Under the pieces are notes generated by a model. The model was not told the DNA's origin, did no database searches, and was given only the letters and a program-made list of their open reading frames with translations. Both the position numbers and the translations under genes were made by a program. A stretch of DNA of 64,000 nt from Porogramme epimiltina (taxonomy: Eukaryota; Basidiomycota; Agaricomycetes; Polyporales; Polyporaceae): contig FTLJ01000086.1 of assembly GCA_900155495.1 (NCBI GenBank), forward strand, positions 62,001 through 126,000, read 5' to 3'. Positions 12,996 through 23,252 of this stretch are shown one piece after another. Each line of letters begins with the position of its first letter. Positions within the stretch are counted from its first letter, which is position 1.

Positions 12996-13688
12996 TTAGG
13001 CGAGGACGGCTCCGAGGAGGGCAAGGCCAACGAGAAGGCCTGCGTTCACGCTCATGGAAGCAGCGCCGTTGCCCGAGGTAGGCGACGTGGACGTCTGCGA
13101 GGACGAGGGGTTGAGGGCCGAGTCAGTGGTGGCAGCCGAAGTGCCGGTGGTGGGAGTGGATGCCGAGGAGACGGTCCTGTTGACGGTGCCGTTAGCAATT
13201 GAAGGCGTAAAGGTGAGAGACCGGAAAGAACTTACAGCGTGCCGGAGCCCGAAGTAGCAGTGACGGACGCCGTGGAGGAAACGGGGTTCGTGATCTCAAA
13301 CTGGGGCGATTGAGCGAGGATAGTGTTGAGATCCTCAGCGTCCTTGACGAGGTTGACCTGGAAGCCCTTTCCGGTCTTCCAACCGCCGCTGGGAGGGTTG
13401 ACGTTCGTCGTGCCGAGGCTGCCATCGACGAGGGCGGCGAGGACTTGAGAGGTCGGGGGAGACACGGCCTAGAAATATCGATATTAGAAGGGGGTACAGA
13501 ATTGGTAGCAGGAGCTCTCGCACCTGGTTGACGAGAACAATGGTGAAGTTGGCAGCGTCGGTGGAGACCTTGTCCCAGGTGACGACGTTGGAGCCTGCGG
13601 TAGTCCAACCAGTTGAGTTGGTGGGCTCAGTGACCTGGTAGGCCAGGGCGGAGGCAGCGAAGGCGAGGAGGACGGCGATGGAACGCAT
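12996..13688 (-). CDS. Small secreted Ser/Thr-rich GPI-anchored protein (Kre9/Knh1-like domain)
   Basis: Resembles the fungal Ser-Thr-rich GPI-anchored membrane family (Kre9/Knh1-like, Ig-like fold) associated with the cell wall. The ATG at 13686-13688 starts a signal peptide (MRSIAVLLAFAASALA). A domain with NSTGWTTAGSNVVTWDKVSTD and FTIVLVNQ follows; the NxxxW..G..V.W pattern is the hallmark of this family. After an intron (donor GTGCGA near 13525, acceptor CTAG near 13469) comes GGWKTGKGFQVNLV and a Ser/Thr-rich region. A second intron (about 13178-13247) leads to a Ser/Thr tail, a small-residue stretch (SGNGAAS) suitable as an omega site, and a hydrophobic C-terminus ending ALLGAVLA. The stop is at 12996-12998. 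The mature protein is about 200 residues. No enzymatic role is implied. Confidence 0.85.
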
Positions 13689-14437
13689 GGCTGGCAGTGT
13701 GCTGGAGGGGAAGGGGCTCGGTGGGGAAGATAAAGGAGGGTAGAGGGAAAAGAACGTGGGGGGAAGCGCGACGATGCGTGCGGGCTGTCGTGACGGTTAG
13801 AGGTCAAGGCGAGAAGGCGGCGGACATGGGCTGGCCGCCTCCGGCCGTTCCAGGGCTGCCGCTGTCACCCGCCGCCCGGTCACCCTTCCCCGCTCTTCAA
13901 TTTCGTCACAGCCACCCGCCTTCCGACGCCCCCAACGCACTCTCTACAAGACCTCCGCTAGTCCGCTGTGGCTGTCGCGAGCTCTCTTATTACCCGCATA
14001 GACCAGCGTAGCGTGCAGCAACGCGAACAAGTGCGCCGCGCTCTCAACCCATCACAGCCAGGATATCGCGATGGCCCTCACGCCCGCATCGCCATCCCGC
14101 TCGCAGCCCCCGCACAAACAGATCGTCACCGAAAGCAACATATGGCCAATCACCCCCGTGCCGGAGGCTCCGTCACCTTGCGACGCTACAGCACGGCGTG
14201 TCACGATGACGCGGGCACGGCCAGCGGCGAGCACACCCCTCCCGCGAGAAACCCACGCGCTTACACTCGCTCGATCGTGGCTGGCTCGGCGCACCGCAAC
14301 GGGGAGGCACGCCCGCTGCCGCCGTTGTGAGGATCATCCGCGTCCCACTGACGTCGTTGGCCCGCGTAAATCGTCTCGTCCGAGGCTTGCCACCACCTGC
14401 TCTCCGCGCATTGTGTACGGCAAAACCGCATCGAAAT
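13689..14437. other. Intergenic: upstream of the GPI protein gene, downstream of Gemin2-like gene
   Basis: A 749-nt interval between minus-strand genes. Frames here have many Pro/Arg/Ser codons but no family similarity. A TTTATC word on the coding strand about 45 nt upstream of the GPI-protein ATG is at most a weak TATA-like element. Confidence 0.5.
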
Positions 14438-15979
14438 TTAAACGTGCACAGGCGGTGACTCTACCTTGGACAAAATACTCTCGGCATCCATCCACAGATC
14501 CCTCTGCCCCCACATGCCTGCAACCGCTGCAATAATCATCCACCACGACCGCTCGTCGGCCAGTGCGTTTGCGTCACTTGCGTCGGTGTTATCGTGGCCG
14601 TTTATTTCAGGCGGCGCCGCTCCGGCCCCTGCCGGCCGCGTCCGGCGCCGCTCCGCGAGGGCTTCCATGCAGCCCCTGGCAAGGTTCCGCAAAAGGCTCA
14701 TCTCATCCCCCGAGATCCAGTCGTCCACGCGGCTCAGAAGAGCGAAGATCCAGCGTGTGTGCGTTTGCGTGATGTCTGAGTGAGGAAGACGTCCTTCCTC
14801 CAGCCGCACGTTGATCCAGTGCCCGAAATACATCAAGAGGTGGAGGGCGTATCGCTACACAACGCGTCAGACCTTCAGGGTGGAATAAAATATTGACGAC
14901 TTACGTGGTCAATGTGTTGCAGGAGGAAAGGAGTAGGTTCTCGAGGTGTGCATACAAAGGCGTCTGCAGCATCCTCGGAAACTAAGAGGTCGTCCGCAGG
15001 TGTCGGCATGGGATTGACTGGTACAGCATAGGTTTGGGGAGAGCTCGAATACCCATCTCTATCGACGCTTGCAATGCCGCTAGATGTAGAAGGATGCATA
15101 CCGCCATACTCTTCTTGCGCCGGCTCCTTGAGGTCATACGGTAAAGGTGCATCGCGTAGCTCGTCTCCGAACTCGCGTGCAGCCCTCTTCATGTTATGCT
15201 GCTGCCATCGGGAGAGTTTCGGCTGCTTCTGCTTTTTGGGGGGATTCCACTCACTCTCCGGACGGCCTGCTAGAAAGGCCCACCACAAGTCGCGCTCCTT
15301 CTTGTCGGGTATCGTCTTCGCACTGGAATCAGGGATGTGAATGTGGATAGTGGGCTGTACTGAATTCTGAAAAGGCAGGGTAAGTGGTGGCGTAATGAAC
15401 GTGGGATGCGGGGCGGGAAAAAGTGCGGTAGGAGGTGCATAACGGAGAGAAGGTCCTGAGAACTAGTTTCCCCGCTGCGGCGGTTGGACACATCCTCCGA
15501 CGGCATTGTCAATGTGGCTGGGCGACACTTGTTCGGCAACGTACGGTAGATAATGGTTTGAATTCAACTGCGCACTTTAAAGCTCACCTTACGGAAGTTC
15601 TTGAAACGCCGTAGGAATATCTCGCGCCATTCCTCGGAAGGAAGTATGTTTTTTCGTGTGGACACGTCCGCAGTGATCGAGCTTGCAGGGACGTGAACCT
15701 CCGGTACTTCGTAGGGATTTGCTACACGTGTAACGTGGGGTAACAGCTTTGCGTCTCGCCTGTCGGTCGGCGGAACCTGATCAACAACATAAACTCAACA
15801 AGCAGAAACGCGAGCGCACTGTACCTGACGGTGAACAGGTACTGCAACCCGTCCATCGGGACGCCGTCAAAGGACTCCGGGAGATTCGCGACCGGGAGCA
15901 CCTGGCGGCCCAGCATGGGCTCCTCTTCATCGGAGTCGTCGAGCTGATCCGCCTTTCTCTTCAGCGGCGCGTGCGACAT
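14438..15979 (-). CDS. Gemin2/SIP1 family spliceosomal snRNP assembly factor
   Basis: Gemin2 (SIP1) is the SMN-complex subunit that holds the five-membered Sm ring before it is loaded on snRNA. The ATG at 15977-15979 begins MSHAPLKRKADQLDDSDEEEP, with a short acidic N-terminus typical of the family. The block DGVPMDGLQYLFTVR precedes an intron; EEWREIFLRRFKNFRK and ERDLWWAFLAGRPESEWNPPKK follow. The C-terminal helical part contains ALHLLMYFGHWINVRL, TRWIFALLSRVDDWISGDEMSLLRNLAR and DERSWWMIIAAVAGMWGQRDLW, which match the SIP1 C-terminal helices. At least four introns are needed. It is divergently paired with the Lys-rich nuclear protein gene across 330 nt. Family identity rests on the C-terminal pattern and the overall layout. 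Confidence 0.8.
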
Positions 15980-16309
15980 CGGAGCGGGTTCGGAGGGTAT
16001 GGCGTTGCAGGATGTTGTCCAGGTAGCTTCCCAGACACAATGTGAAGGGGATATCTGTCCAGATGAGGGCGGCGATGTTGGGCGGCGACGGTAGAGAGCA
16101 GGGACCGACCCTCCGACCGCAGCGGCCCCTCACGCCTGTCTGGTGGGCCGCGGCGCGTTACTCAAGCGCCCGCGCCTTTCCCTTCGCTCCGACCCAGCAC
16201 CCTGCCGCAGCTGCGTTTAGCCCCTGCTTTCGCCACTGGTCCTACTCAACGCCGCATTGCATCTCCCAACAATCAAGAAGCGCGTGCTGCTCGGCACCCT
16301 ACTCTCGAA
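15980..16309. promoter_or_regulatory. Compact bidirectional promoter region
   Basis: Only 330 nt separate the start codons of the Gemin2-like gene (minus) and the Lys-rich protein gene (plus), so both promoters must share this space. No TATA box was seen. The region is GC-rich on the right half (16080-16200). Confidence 0.6.
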
Positions 16310-17611
16310 ATGGCGGACGGAGGAGAGCCCGAGGTCGACCTTGAGACCCTCCAGGCGCAAATAGACATGTCGATGGCGTTCACGCACAACATCGTCGCGG
16401 GCTGGATGAAGGCGTCCAAGGCGAATTTGCCGTCATCCTCGCGCGCAAACGACGATAGGGAGCTCGAGGAGTACATGCGCCGGCCTCCACGGTGCGTGGC
16501 CATCCCATCTCCTTCCCCGCCCCTGCCTGCCTGCACGCGCCGCGCTTCTCTCCGAGCGTCGCCGCCGCCCGCCCTCTCCCTAAGACCCTGCTGAACACAC
16601 ATCATCTTTCCCTTACACAGGCTAGGCGTCGGCGCGTCCGCCCCGGACTCCACGGGCGTGCTCAGCCGCGAGGGCGTGAAGCTGCGCGGTAGGCTCGTCG
16701 GCGCCGGGAAGAAGCGCGCGCGCGAGGAGGAGGAGCGCGACGCCGCTGCGCCGCCCCGCGCGGCGGCGGTGGACGCGGACGATGACGAGGAGGACAGCCG
16801 CGCGCGGGCGGTCACGAAGAAGGCGCGCTATGATCCGTTCGAGCCCAAGGGCAAGAGCAAGAAGAAGAATAAGGGCAGGGCGGGCGCAGAGACCGCTAGT
16901 GCCCCGCCGGCAGCGCCCCCGCAGCGGGCGGACGCGCGTCCGGCCGCCGCTAGCGGCGCCGCGGGAGGGGGCGCGGGCGTGAAGCCAGACCAGCCTGTGC
17001 CCGTGTTGAACATCGTGGACGTGGACGTGGAGATGCGCGATGCACCGGGGGACGCTGCCGCCTCGCGGAAGAAGAAGAAAAAGAAAAAGAAGCATGGTGG
17101 GGATGGCGGGCATACAAGCGCAGTTGGGGGGCCTGCACCTGCGATTGGGCCATCTGCAGCACCGTCGGCGCCCACCCAAAAGACCATCATTGAAATCGCA
17201 AGCTCGCCAGAACCGCAAGGTTCTATACAGCCTTCCAAGGCTACAGTCGTCAACAATAAGATGATACCATCCGGTGCGCCATGTTTCATTCCGACCCTTT
17301 CACGCCTAACATGCGCGCGCGCGCATACAGGGGCCGGTAGTGTGGGTGCGAAGGCACAACTTCCTACGAATCCGCCTGCATCTCCTCTCCGAGCACCGCA
17401 AGTTGTACCGCAGTCGTCACCGAAGCGTCTTGACCCTCAGGGACGTCCGCTGTTGAACCTCGACGGACCTCCGCCCAGTTCTGAAGACGCACAAGCCGAA
17501 TCGCCGAAGAAAAAGAAGCGGAAGCGGAACAAAAAGAAAAAGGCTATGACGGCTACAAGTGGTCCGAGAGAGATTATTGATGTGGACGCTTACGACGATG
17601 GGGACAAATGA
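16310..17611 (+). CDS. Lys-rich, probably nuclear or nucleolar, protein of unknown function (possibly DUF3245-like)
   Basis: No function is known to me. The N-terminus (MADGGEPEVDLETLQAQID, then AFTHNIVAGWM) is a compact helical segment. It is followed, after an intron (donor GTGCGTGG near 16493, acceptor CACAG at about 16620), by LGVGASAPDSTGVLSREGVKLRGRLVG, which looks conserved and resembles the small eukaryotic DUF3245 family. The remainder is low complexity: an acidic patch, a basic ARYDPFEPKGKSKKKNK block, an eight-Lys run and, at the C-terminus, KKKKRKRNKKKKA, all fitting bipartite or nucleolar localisation signals. A second intron near 17274-17332 contains a (GC)5 run before its acceptor. 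The stop is at 17609-17611. SIIEIASSP- and IVDVDVEM-like motifs resemble SUMO-interacting motifs, but this is speculative. Confidence 0.7.
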
Positions 17612-17908
17612 AGAAGATTCATGTTCTATCTTTTGTGCGTGAACAGCTTGCTCAGGACGGCAGGGCTGCGTGCTAGGGCTACGTTGGATAACCTCATTAC
17701 GCGAACGTCTTCCCATCTCAGACGTGTGCATGTGTAGCATATCCGACTTCTGTATCAATTATGAGGAGCAATCCGGATAGCGTGAAAACATAACTTAATC
17801 CAGGGAGCAACAATGGAGCTACAACTTGGCATACAACATGGAGCATGGTACGTATACAGTACAACAGCGCTATGAGTAAAGGTCATTTGCGTCTTTCAAC
17901 ATTCAACG
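17612..17908. other. Short convergent intergenic region
   Basis: The Lys-rich protein gene and the His-rich protein gene end facing each other across 297 nt. The sequence is clearly more AT-rich than the flanking exons, as expected for paired 3' ends. No other feature was recognised. Confidence 0.5.
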
Positions 17909-18649
17909 TCAACCCCACCACCGGTTCTTGTTGAGCGTACCATCCATCTTCAACACAATGGCCTCATTCCTCCGCTCCTGTTTCCGTTGGTGCTTTTCCC
18001 GCCTCCTCGACTTCGCCGCCTTGTGCTGTAGATACCGCCCCTTCTCCTTCAGATCCCGGTTCCCCGTGAGTATCCCGGCGATGAGCGTCCCAGTTCCGCG
18101 ATGGTGGGGGTGCACGCGGTGGTGGAAGTGGAGGCACGGCCCGTCGTGGCTCTCCCCGTAGTACGCGCCATGGCCATGGTGCCGGTCGCCGTGGCGGCGG
18201 TGCGAACCGTGCCGCGAGTCGTGGTGTCGCCCGCTGCTGCTAGGGTGCCGCCCACTGCTGCTAGGGTGCCGCCCACTGCTGCTAGGGTGCCGCCCGTTGC
18301 TACTGTGGTGCCGCCCGCCGCTGCTGTGGGTGTGCGAGTGCGAATGGGCGTGCGAGTGGGCGTGCGAGCTCGCGTGTCCGTGGTGCCCGCGATCGCGGTC
18401 GCCGTTGCGCTGGCTGCGACGGGGGAAGATCCAGAGGATGTTGCCGCCGCGATTGCGCCCGCGGAACTGCTCCGGGTGCTCCTTCTTGTAGCGGCGGAGC
18501 GCGCGGGCATCCTGCATCTCGCGGATGCCCGCAGCGCGGGTTGCTTCGCTCCCGAAGAACGTGCCCCGCATCTTCGCGACCCAGCCGTGGATGGTGGACG
18601 CTTTGCGGTGGGGCCGCCGGCGGGCCCGCTCTTCCTCCTGCAGGGCCAT
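17909..18649 (-). CDS. His-rich protein with SSSGRHP tandem repeats, unknown function
   Basis: Unrecognised. From the ATG at 18647-18649 it begins MALQEEERARRRPHRKA, with a basic helical segment (AGIREMQDARALRRYKKEHPEQFRG). A central low-complexity region of more than 80 residues carries alternating His (HAHSHAHSHSHTHSS), three SSSGRHP units and further HGDRHHGHG clusters. A short conserved-looking end (GTGTLIAGILTGNRDLKEKGRYLQHKAAKSRRREK) precedes the stop at 17909-17911. The His content could bind Zn, Ni or Cu, but no metal site is proven. The start is uncertain: an upstream ATG at 18729-18731 followed by a 68-nt GTACGT...CTGCAG intron would replace MALQ with MIGSVEWDS. Reading straight through instead gives a hydrophobic segment (FWSSGTPFCGIVLIMAL) without its own ATG. 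Confidence 0.6.
   Translation of the reverse strand: MALQEEERARRRPHRKASTIHGWVAKMRGTFFGSEATRAAGIREMQDARALRRYKKEHPEQFRGRNRGGNILWIFPRRSQRNGDRDRGHHGHASSHAHSHAHSHSHTHSSGGRHHSSNGRHPSSSGRHPSSSGRHPSSSGRHHDSRHGSHRRHGDRHHGHGAYYGESHDGPCLHFHHRVHPHHRGTGTLIAGILTGNRDLKEKGRYLQHKAAKSRRREKHQRKQERRNEAIVLKMDGTLNKNRWWG
18232..18303 (-). repeat. 21-bp tandem repeat, about three copies
   Basis: The unit TAGGGTGCCGCCCACTGCTGC (plus strand, 21 bp, copies at 18241, 18262 and 18283; the third is degenerate) encodes the SSSGRHP repeat of the His-rich protein. The first two copies are identical, which points to recent expansion or homogenisation. Confidence 0.9.
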
Positions 18650-18731
18650 TATGAGGACAATGCCACAAAATGGAGTCCCCGAGCTCCAGAACTTCGCGAC
18701 GTACCGAGTCCCATTCCACAGATCCAATCAT

Positions 18732-19842
18732 TTCGTGTGCTTGAGATATAGTAGCTTGATATCGATATGAGCAGTAGAGGGTATCGCGAGCGAGGGTATC
18801 TTATAGAATGCGAGCAAAGTCCTGTGCAAGGCGCACGAGGACTTGGGAGATTAACGACGCTGTGCGTAATTGTCGCCCGATCAGGCGTGTTTGTACACGC
18901 GCGCGTCACAAGGCACGTGAGTTTGCGTTACACGCGTCAAACACGCTTATCCCTCCACACGCGCAACGCGTCGTGCCCTGAAGAGCCCCACAACCTCGCG
19001 TCGAATCGCTCGGGGTCTTGCTGCATACGTCGATGTAGCTCCAAAGAAGAACACTCGGTGAGACATGAAGGGGGCAACGTGCCATGGTGTCAATTGAGTA
19101 GTGAGGATCTAACTTGCTTCCCGGCGGGGGGCTGTATTGAGAAGGAGACCGTCGGACCTTCTCTCGATGGCATCCGTCTTGTACAGCGAGCAGCGCGATG
19201 ATCGCGAAGGGTCTGCAGCTCCTCAGGCCTCAATCAGTACCTCATAAGGCGGAACTGCCTTACTCAGTCATGGAGGCATGACGTACCGTGATAGACAGAA
19301 ACCTCGGCATTCACACCGGAAAACCTGATCTCCAGTCATCTCCCCGCGTCTGCCCACACGAACTGCGGAAAAGTCTGGTTACGTCGCTGTCCCCTCCTGT
19401 GCGTCGGATTACCGAGGCGTCACGACGAACAGGCACCGGAGGGCTGGGATGCCTGCATAAGGGAATTTGACACGTGGGCCTGACGTCCGCGCTCCGCCCC
19501 CGCAGGCCTGGACCGCTCTCGCGCCCGCGGAGGCTGGCTGGGTCGACCCATCCGCCTGTGGACCCTTGGTTCTGGCCTCGCTCGTCCGTGGTCGTCTCGC
19601 TCTCGCGTTGCCAGTCGTCGAAACTCGGCAGATATTCCTGTATCTCCCGGCTTACACTGATCATCGGAGGCCCATCCTTAAGAGCTCGCAGCATCGAGAG
19701 CATGGGAACTCCCAGCATCAGCCCCCTCTTCTGCCCTCGCCCGGTCCACACCCGTCCACAGGCGCAACCCCTATCCACACTGTTCATCTCACTTCGCATA
19801 CCCCCCTGAGCTCGCGGATCCCCATTCCTTCTCTCTCACCAC
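18732..19842. promoter_or_regulatory. Divergent intergenic region upstream of the protoglobin gene
   Basis: A 1.1-kb interval between the His-rich gene (minus) and the protoglobin gene (plus). The segment 18895-18965 contains several ACGCG and ACGCGT words, the core of fungal MCB elements, and a CACGTG E-box-like word lies near 18910; their function here is unknown. No gene or TATA box was identified. Confidence 0.5.
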
Positions 19843-20886
19843 ATGGAAGCCAAGTTCTCCGACTTGAAGCTCGAGGCGGGCTCGGAACCGCTCGTATGCC
19901 CCTTCACCGGTGCCCACTCTCTCCACTCTTCCAGTCCTCGCTCGCAGTCGCCGGCAGACACGGAAAACTCCCAAACACCCCTCCAGTCCGCGTCGTCACA
20001 CACCGACTACGACCCGCACAAATGCCCGATCTTCACGCAGGAAGTCGACCCACTCCTCATCAAGACGTCGTTAGACGACCGTATCGTGTACTTGACCGAC
20101 TTCCTCAACTTCACGTCGCGGGACCACGAGATCATTAGCAAGATTGCTCCCGCGGTGAATGCCGCTATACCGGCCCTCGTCGACGGGATGTATGCGAAGC
20201 TGTTCGAGTTTGACATCACAAAGAAGGTTTTCATGACGCGGAATCAGGCGAGCACCATTCTAGAAGTCCAGTCTTGTGCCTCGTCCTAACACAGGATGCA
20301 GGGGTTCGATGGCCCGCTGCCGACAACCCTGGAGGAGTTGACGCTGGACAGCGCACAAATCGTCTTTCGGAAGGTAACGCCGTGATGCGAAGGGCATGGT
20401 TCGAGATCCTTACTCGAATCCGCAGGTGTTCATGAAAGCCTGGGCGCGGCGGGTGTTAACGGCCGACTACTCCAACGGCAAGACGTGGGCATACATGGAT
20501 AAGGTTGGCATCATGCACACCGGCGCCTCGCCCTTCAAGCACCAGCGGACGATGGGGATTGCACCATTGAACGTTCCATGCAAGTGTCTCCGCCCGCACT
20601 GTGCCGTACGTTTGCATAGCAACTAACTGAAGTCCTCCGCCCGCGCTTTGCAGATCGCGATATCGGGCTTACGCTCGGTTGGGTCCAGTCTGTGCTCCAC
20701 CAAGCCATCCTTCAGCTCCCGGAGAGCGCATGTTCAGCTACGGAGAAGATCGAGGCTGTTATGGCGATCAACAAGGTAATTCGTAGCGTTACCTCCGAGA
20801 TCCCATCTTGTTCCTCACCCGCGTGGCCCCTTTAGGTCCTTTGGATCCAAAACGACCTTTTCTCTCGTCACTACATCGGTGACTAG
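19843..20886 (+). CDS. Protoglobin-domain haem protein (stand-alone globin-coupled-sensor globin)
   Basis: A single-domain protein of the protoglobin/globin-coupled-sensor family; such domains bind haem and sense or carry O2, CO or NO. Exons: 19843-20247, 20302-20373, about 20426-20579, 20655-20775 and about 20836-20886. Residues 1-55 are a Ser-rich, probably disordered extension. Next comes the pre-globin/A-helix region (YLTDFLNFTSRDHEIISKI), then KLFEFDITKKVFMTRNQG, KAWARRVLTADYSNGKTW and DKVGIMHTGASPFKHQ, where the His after GIM is the likely proximal haem ligand. VPYRDIGLTLGWVQSVL and NKVLWIQNDLFSRHYIGD form the last helices. The protein stops directly after the globin fold, with no kinase, cyclase or methyl-accepting output domain. 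Introns 1 and 3 start with GC rather than GT. Confidence 0.88.
20248..20301 (+). other. GC-AG intron in the protoglobin gene (intron 1)
   Basis: The donor reads CAG|GCGAGC and the acceptor GATGCAG|GGG, with a CTAAC branch-like word just upstream (about 20286-20290). Joining restores TRNQ-GFDGPL in frame. A GT donor that preserves this conserved junction is not available nearby. Length 54 nt. Confidence 0.75.
20580..20654 (+). other. GC-AG intron in the protoglobin gene (intron 3)
   Basis: The donor reads CAT|GCAAGT, a near-perfect U1 match apart from C at +2, and the acceptor is TTTGCAG|AT. Joining gives NVP-YRDIGLTL, the conserved junction of fungal protoglobins. A CTAAC branch word is at about 20624-20628. 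Length 75 nt. Confidence 0.8.
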
Positions 20887-22437
20887 AGGTTATCCCCGGT
20901 TCCGAGGCGTTGCCAGGGCCTATGGTATGCCCGTGGAGCTCGTCCATGGAGCCCATCCGAAGGGTCGGAGGACACGATTGACAGATATTCAATGTGGACG
21001 TGTGTATATTATCGGAATGTAATTGACTCCGTCGGGCAGACGGCCAACCTAATGTGCGAGTGATTGGCGTATGTAGGGAGTGTGCCTCGTGAAGACCTCC
21101 GCGGTGCTGCGAGGGTATTACGAATGTTACGGCATGTCTGTCAGGGAGCGATCTACGAAGTGTACGCGGAGTACACGAGCGGCTGCTGCTGTCCGGAGGA
21201 TGCGCCGCCGGAGTGTTGAGTGGCAAGATTCCCAAAATGGTAACTACGTTCGAGAAGTCACCGCCTTTATACAGCCATTTTCCTTTTTCGCTCACGACAC
21301 CCGCTTCATGCACGAAAGGCAATGCTCGAATAAGGCATAGAACGACGTGAGGGAAGACGGAGCCAGATGTCTTCCGCGCGGGTGAGTACACGGTATTCTT
21401 GGATTGACTCATCTCAGGGCGAGAGCCTGAACATGAGGCAGACGAACGCCCCCCGGGGCTGCTGAAGGTCGAAAAGCTATATCCTTGGAACAATTGGCGT
21501 TATGTTTCGTTCAGATGGCCGTCCGTCCTTGGCATATCCCCGGTGTTGGCATGACAGTAGCAGTGGGGAAGTGGTGTCATGCCCGGATACGAAGCCACAC
21601 TCGTAACTGACGACACAGTAATCATACCCATCTAACGCCCCTGCTTAACCATCCATACGTACGGATCGGGAAGAATTGCGGTGCGAGATCTCGAGATCTG
21701 GTGGGGTCGAATACTTGGCGATTTGGCAGATCCTGACAGAAGGATGGGTGGCTTCGCGGTACTGCAAGCTATGCCCCGAGACAGGCGCCCCTGGGCCTGA
21801 GTGAGGCGGCAACGACACGGGAGTGCCCGAGATGAAGTTGGCGATCGGTGCTGGGTACGCACAAGAAATCGCCGGAGAAGCAGAAGCGGTGGTAGCGGGC
21901 CTGCCGAATGTGTATCGCCAGAGGCGAACGTGGTGTGTGTCATGATTCATGAACTAGTGCAAAGACAGAGCTCGTTTGTGGGCCGACAGGAAAGTGCCGG
22001 AAACATAGCACGCTGAGGTGAGGCGGACACAGCACGGAAACAGGTTTGGAGGGTACAGCGGATGCGGACGGCCTGGCGGACGGCGCGCTACTCGCAGCGC
22101 GAGAGGCGGAGCGAGGCAGAGCGATGACGTTTGCGGCGGAGGCGACGGCGCCTGAGGCGCTTAGCCGCCACGTGCGCGCTCGGGGTAGGGGCCAACTGGT
22201 AAGGCAGTGCGGCTGATGTACCGCCCTACCTCTGCCAACTGCCATGACGCGGGGTATGCCTCCGGCCGTCGCCTCCACCGCGTATGGGTCCAGTCTGTGT
22301 ACCCGGCGGACGCACAGGACGACCGCCGGATAGCGGGCACTACAAAACCCAGCAGGCCCCGATGGCCGAGCTTCAGAGGCGTCCGTGGCTTCGACGGCAG
22401 AAGCACCCGCAGGCAGGCAACGCACACAAGGTCAAGG
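20887..22437. other. Large intergenic gap, no gene supported
   Basis: About 1.55 kb between two plus-strand genes. A 234-codon minus-strand frame overlaps the protoglobin 3' end, but it has no family similarity, no splice logic and an atypical Ser/Pro/Arg composition. The part just upstream of the phosphatase gene (22060-22170) is GC-rich with several short inverted repeats. No RNA gene was recognised. Confidence 0.5.
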
Positions 22438-23252
22438 ATGGTCTGGAGGAACATCAACGCGGTCATCGAGGGCAAGCTCTATCTGGGCACGTATGTGTAT
22501 TTCGCACCGCTTCCCCTCTGACAGGCCCTTCTGTAATGGAACGTCTGCGTCTGACTTACGCCCACTCTGCACCCTTCCCAGGATCGACGCTGCTATCTCC
22601 CCAAGGGCGCTCGCGGATAGGCGCATCACGCACATCGTCTCCGTGGGCTCTGAGCCCATCCCGGCAGACAACCCCGCCTCGGGCATCCGCCACCTCCGCA
22701 TCCGCGTTGAGGACGTCGACTACGCCGACCTCCTCATCCACCTTCCTGTCGCGTGCCGCTTCATCCACGACGCCGTTAGTACGGGTGGCGTCGTGCTTGT
22801 GCACTGCGTCCAAGGCCTGTCTCGCAGCGCCACTGTCGTAGCCGCGTACTGTACGTCTCACTGGCTGCTGTCCAGCCCCTTCTCGGTCCACTGTATGCTG
22901 ACTCTCTGCCACCCCCGCCAGTGATGTACTCTCGACAGGTCGAGGCGAGCGAGGCCATGGAAATAGTCCGCCGGGGTATGTGCCGGCCATCAATCTGGAG
23001 TGAATCTCCCACTCACGATGCTTCTCATACAGCGCGCGAGCAAGTTTGGATCATTCCTGGCTTCCAGGTGCGCTCGGCTGCTGTGACGCTAGCATTCAAT
23101 CGGGGCGCTCATCTGACTGACATGGCATGCAGGAGCAACTCGTCCTTTTCGGTCTTTGCCGCTACAATCCGTCCCCTAACGAGGGGATCTATATCAAGTG
23201 GCGCCAGAAGATCGATCGCTACCTCCAGCAGGCTCAAGTATCGCGCCGCTGA
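22438..23252 (+). CDS. Dual-specificity protein phosphatase (DSPc domain)
   Basis: A small cysteine-based phosphatase expected to remove phosphate from Tyr and Ser/Thr of signalling kinases or other substrates. The ATG at 22438-22440 starts MVWRNINAVIEGKLYLGT, the usual DSP opening. The first intron (GTATGT donor near 22493) joins it to IDAAISPRALADRRITHIVSVG. The general-acid loop is RVEDVDYADLL, with the first or second Asp as acid. The P-loop is VHCVQGLSRSATVVAAY, a complete C-x5-R signature with the catalytic Cys. After further introns come YSRQVEASEAMEIVRR, REQVWIIPGFQEQLVLFG and a short basic tail ending YLQQAQVSRR before the stop at 23250-23252. The layout, about 190 residues with no zinc-binding C-terminal domain, differs from Yvh1/DUSP12. 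Substrate unknown. Confidence 0.87.

Noticed and set aside
18241..18303. A CRISPR-like repeat array
   Set aside because: The 21-bp units are directly adjacent with no spacers and lie in a coding region of a eukaryotic genome.
18101..18751. A 216-codon plus-strand Val/Ala/Pro-rich frame
   Set aside because: It is antisense to the His-rich gene; the repeats are explained by the SSSGRHP units on the minus strand.
20394..20408. A GGTTCGAGATCC word that fits a tRNA B box
   Set aside because: It lies inside a 52-nt protoglobin intron and no cloverleaf or A box can be formed around it.
20789..21493. A 234-codon minus-strand open frame overlapping the protoglobin 3' end
   Set aside because: It is antisense to conserved coding exons, has no family similarity and shows no splice logic; chance openness in GC-rich DNA explains it.
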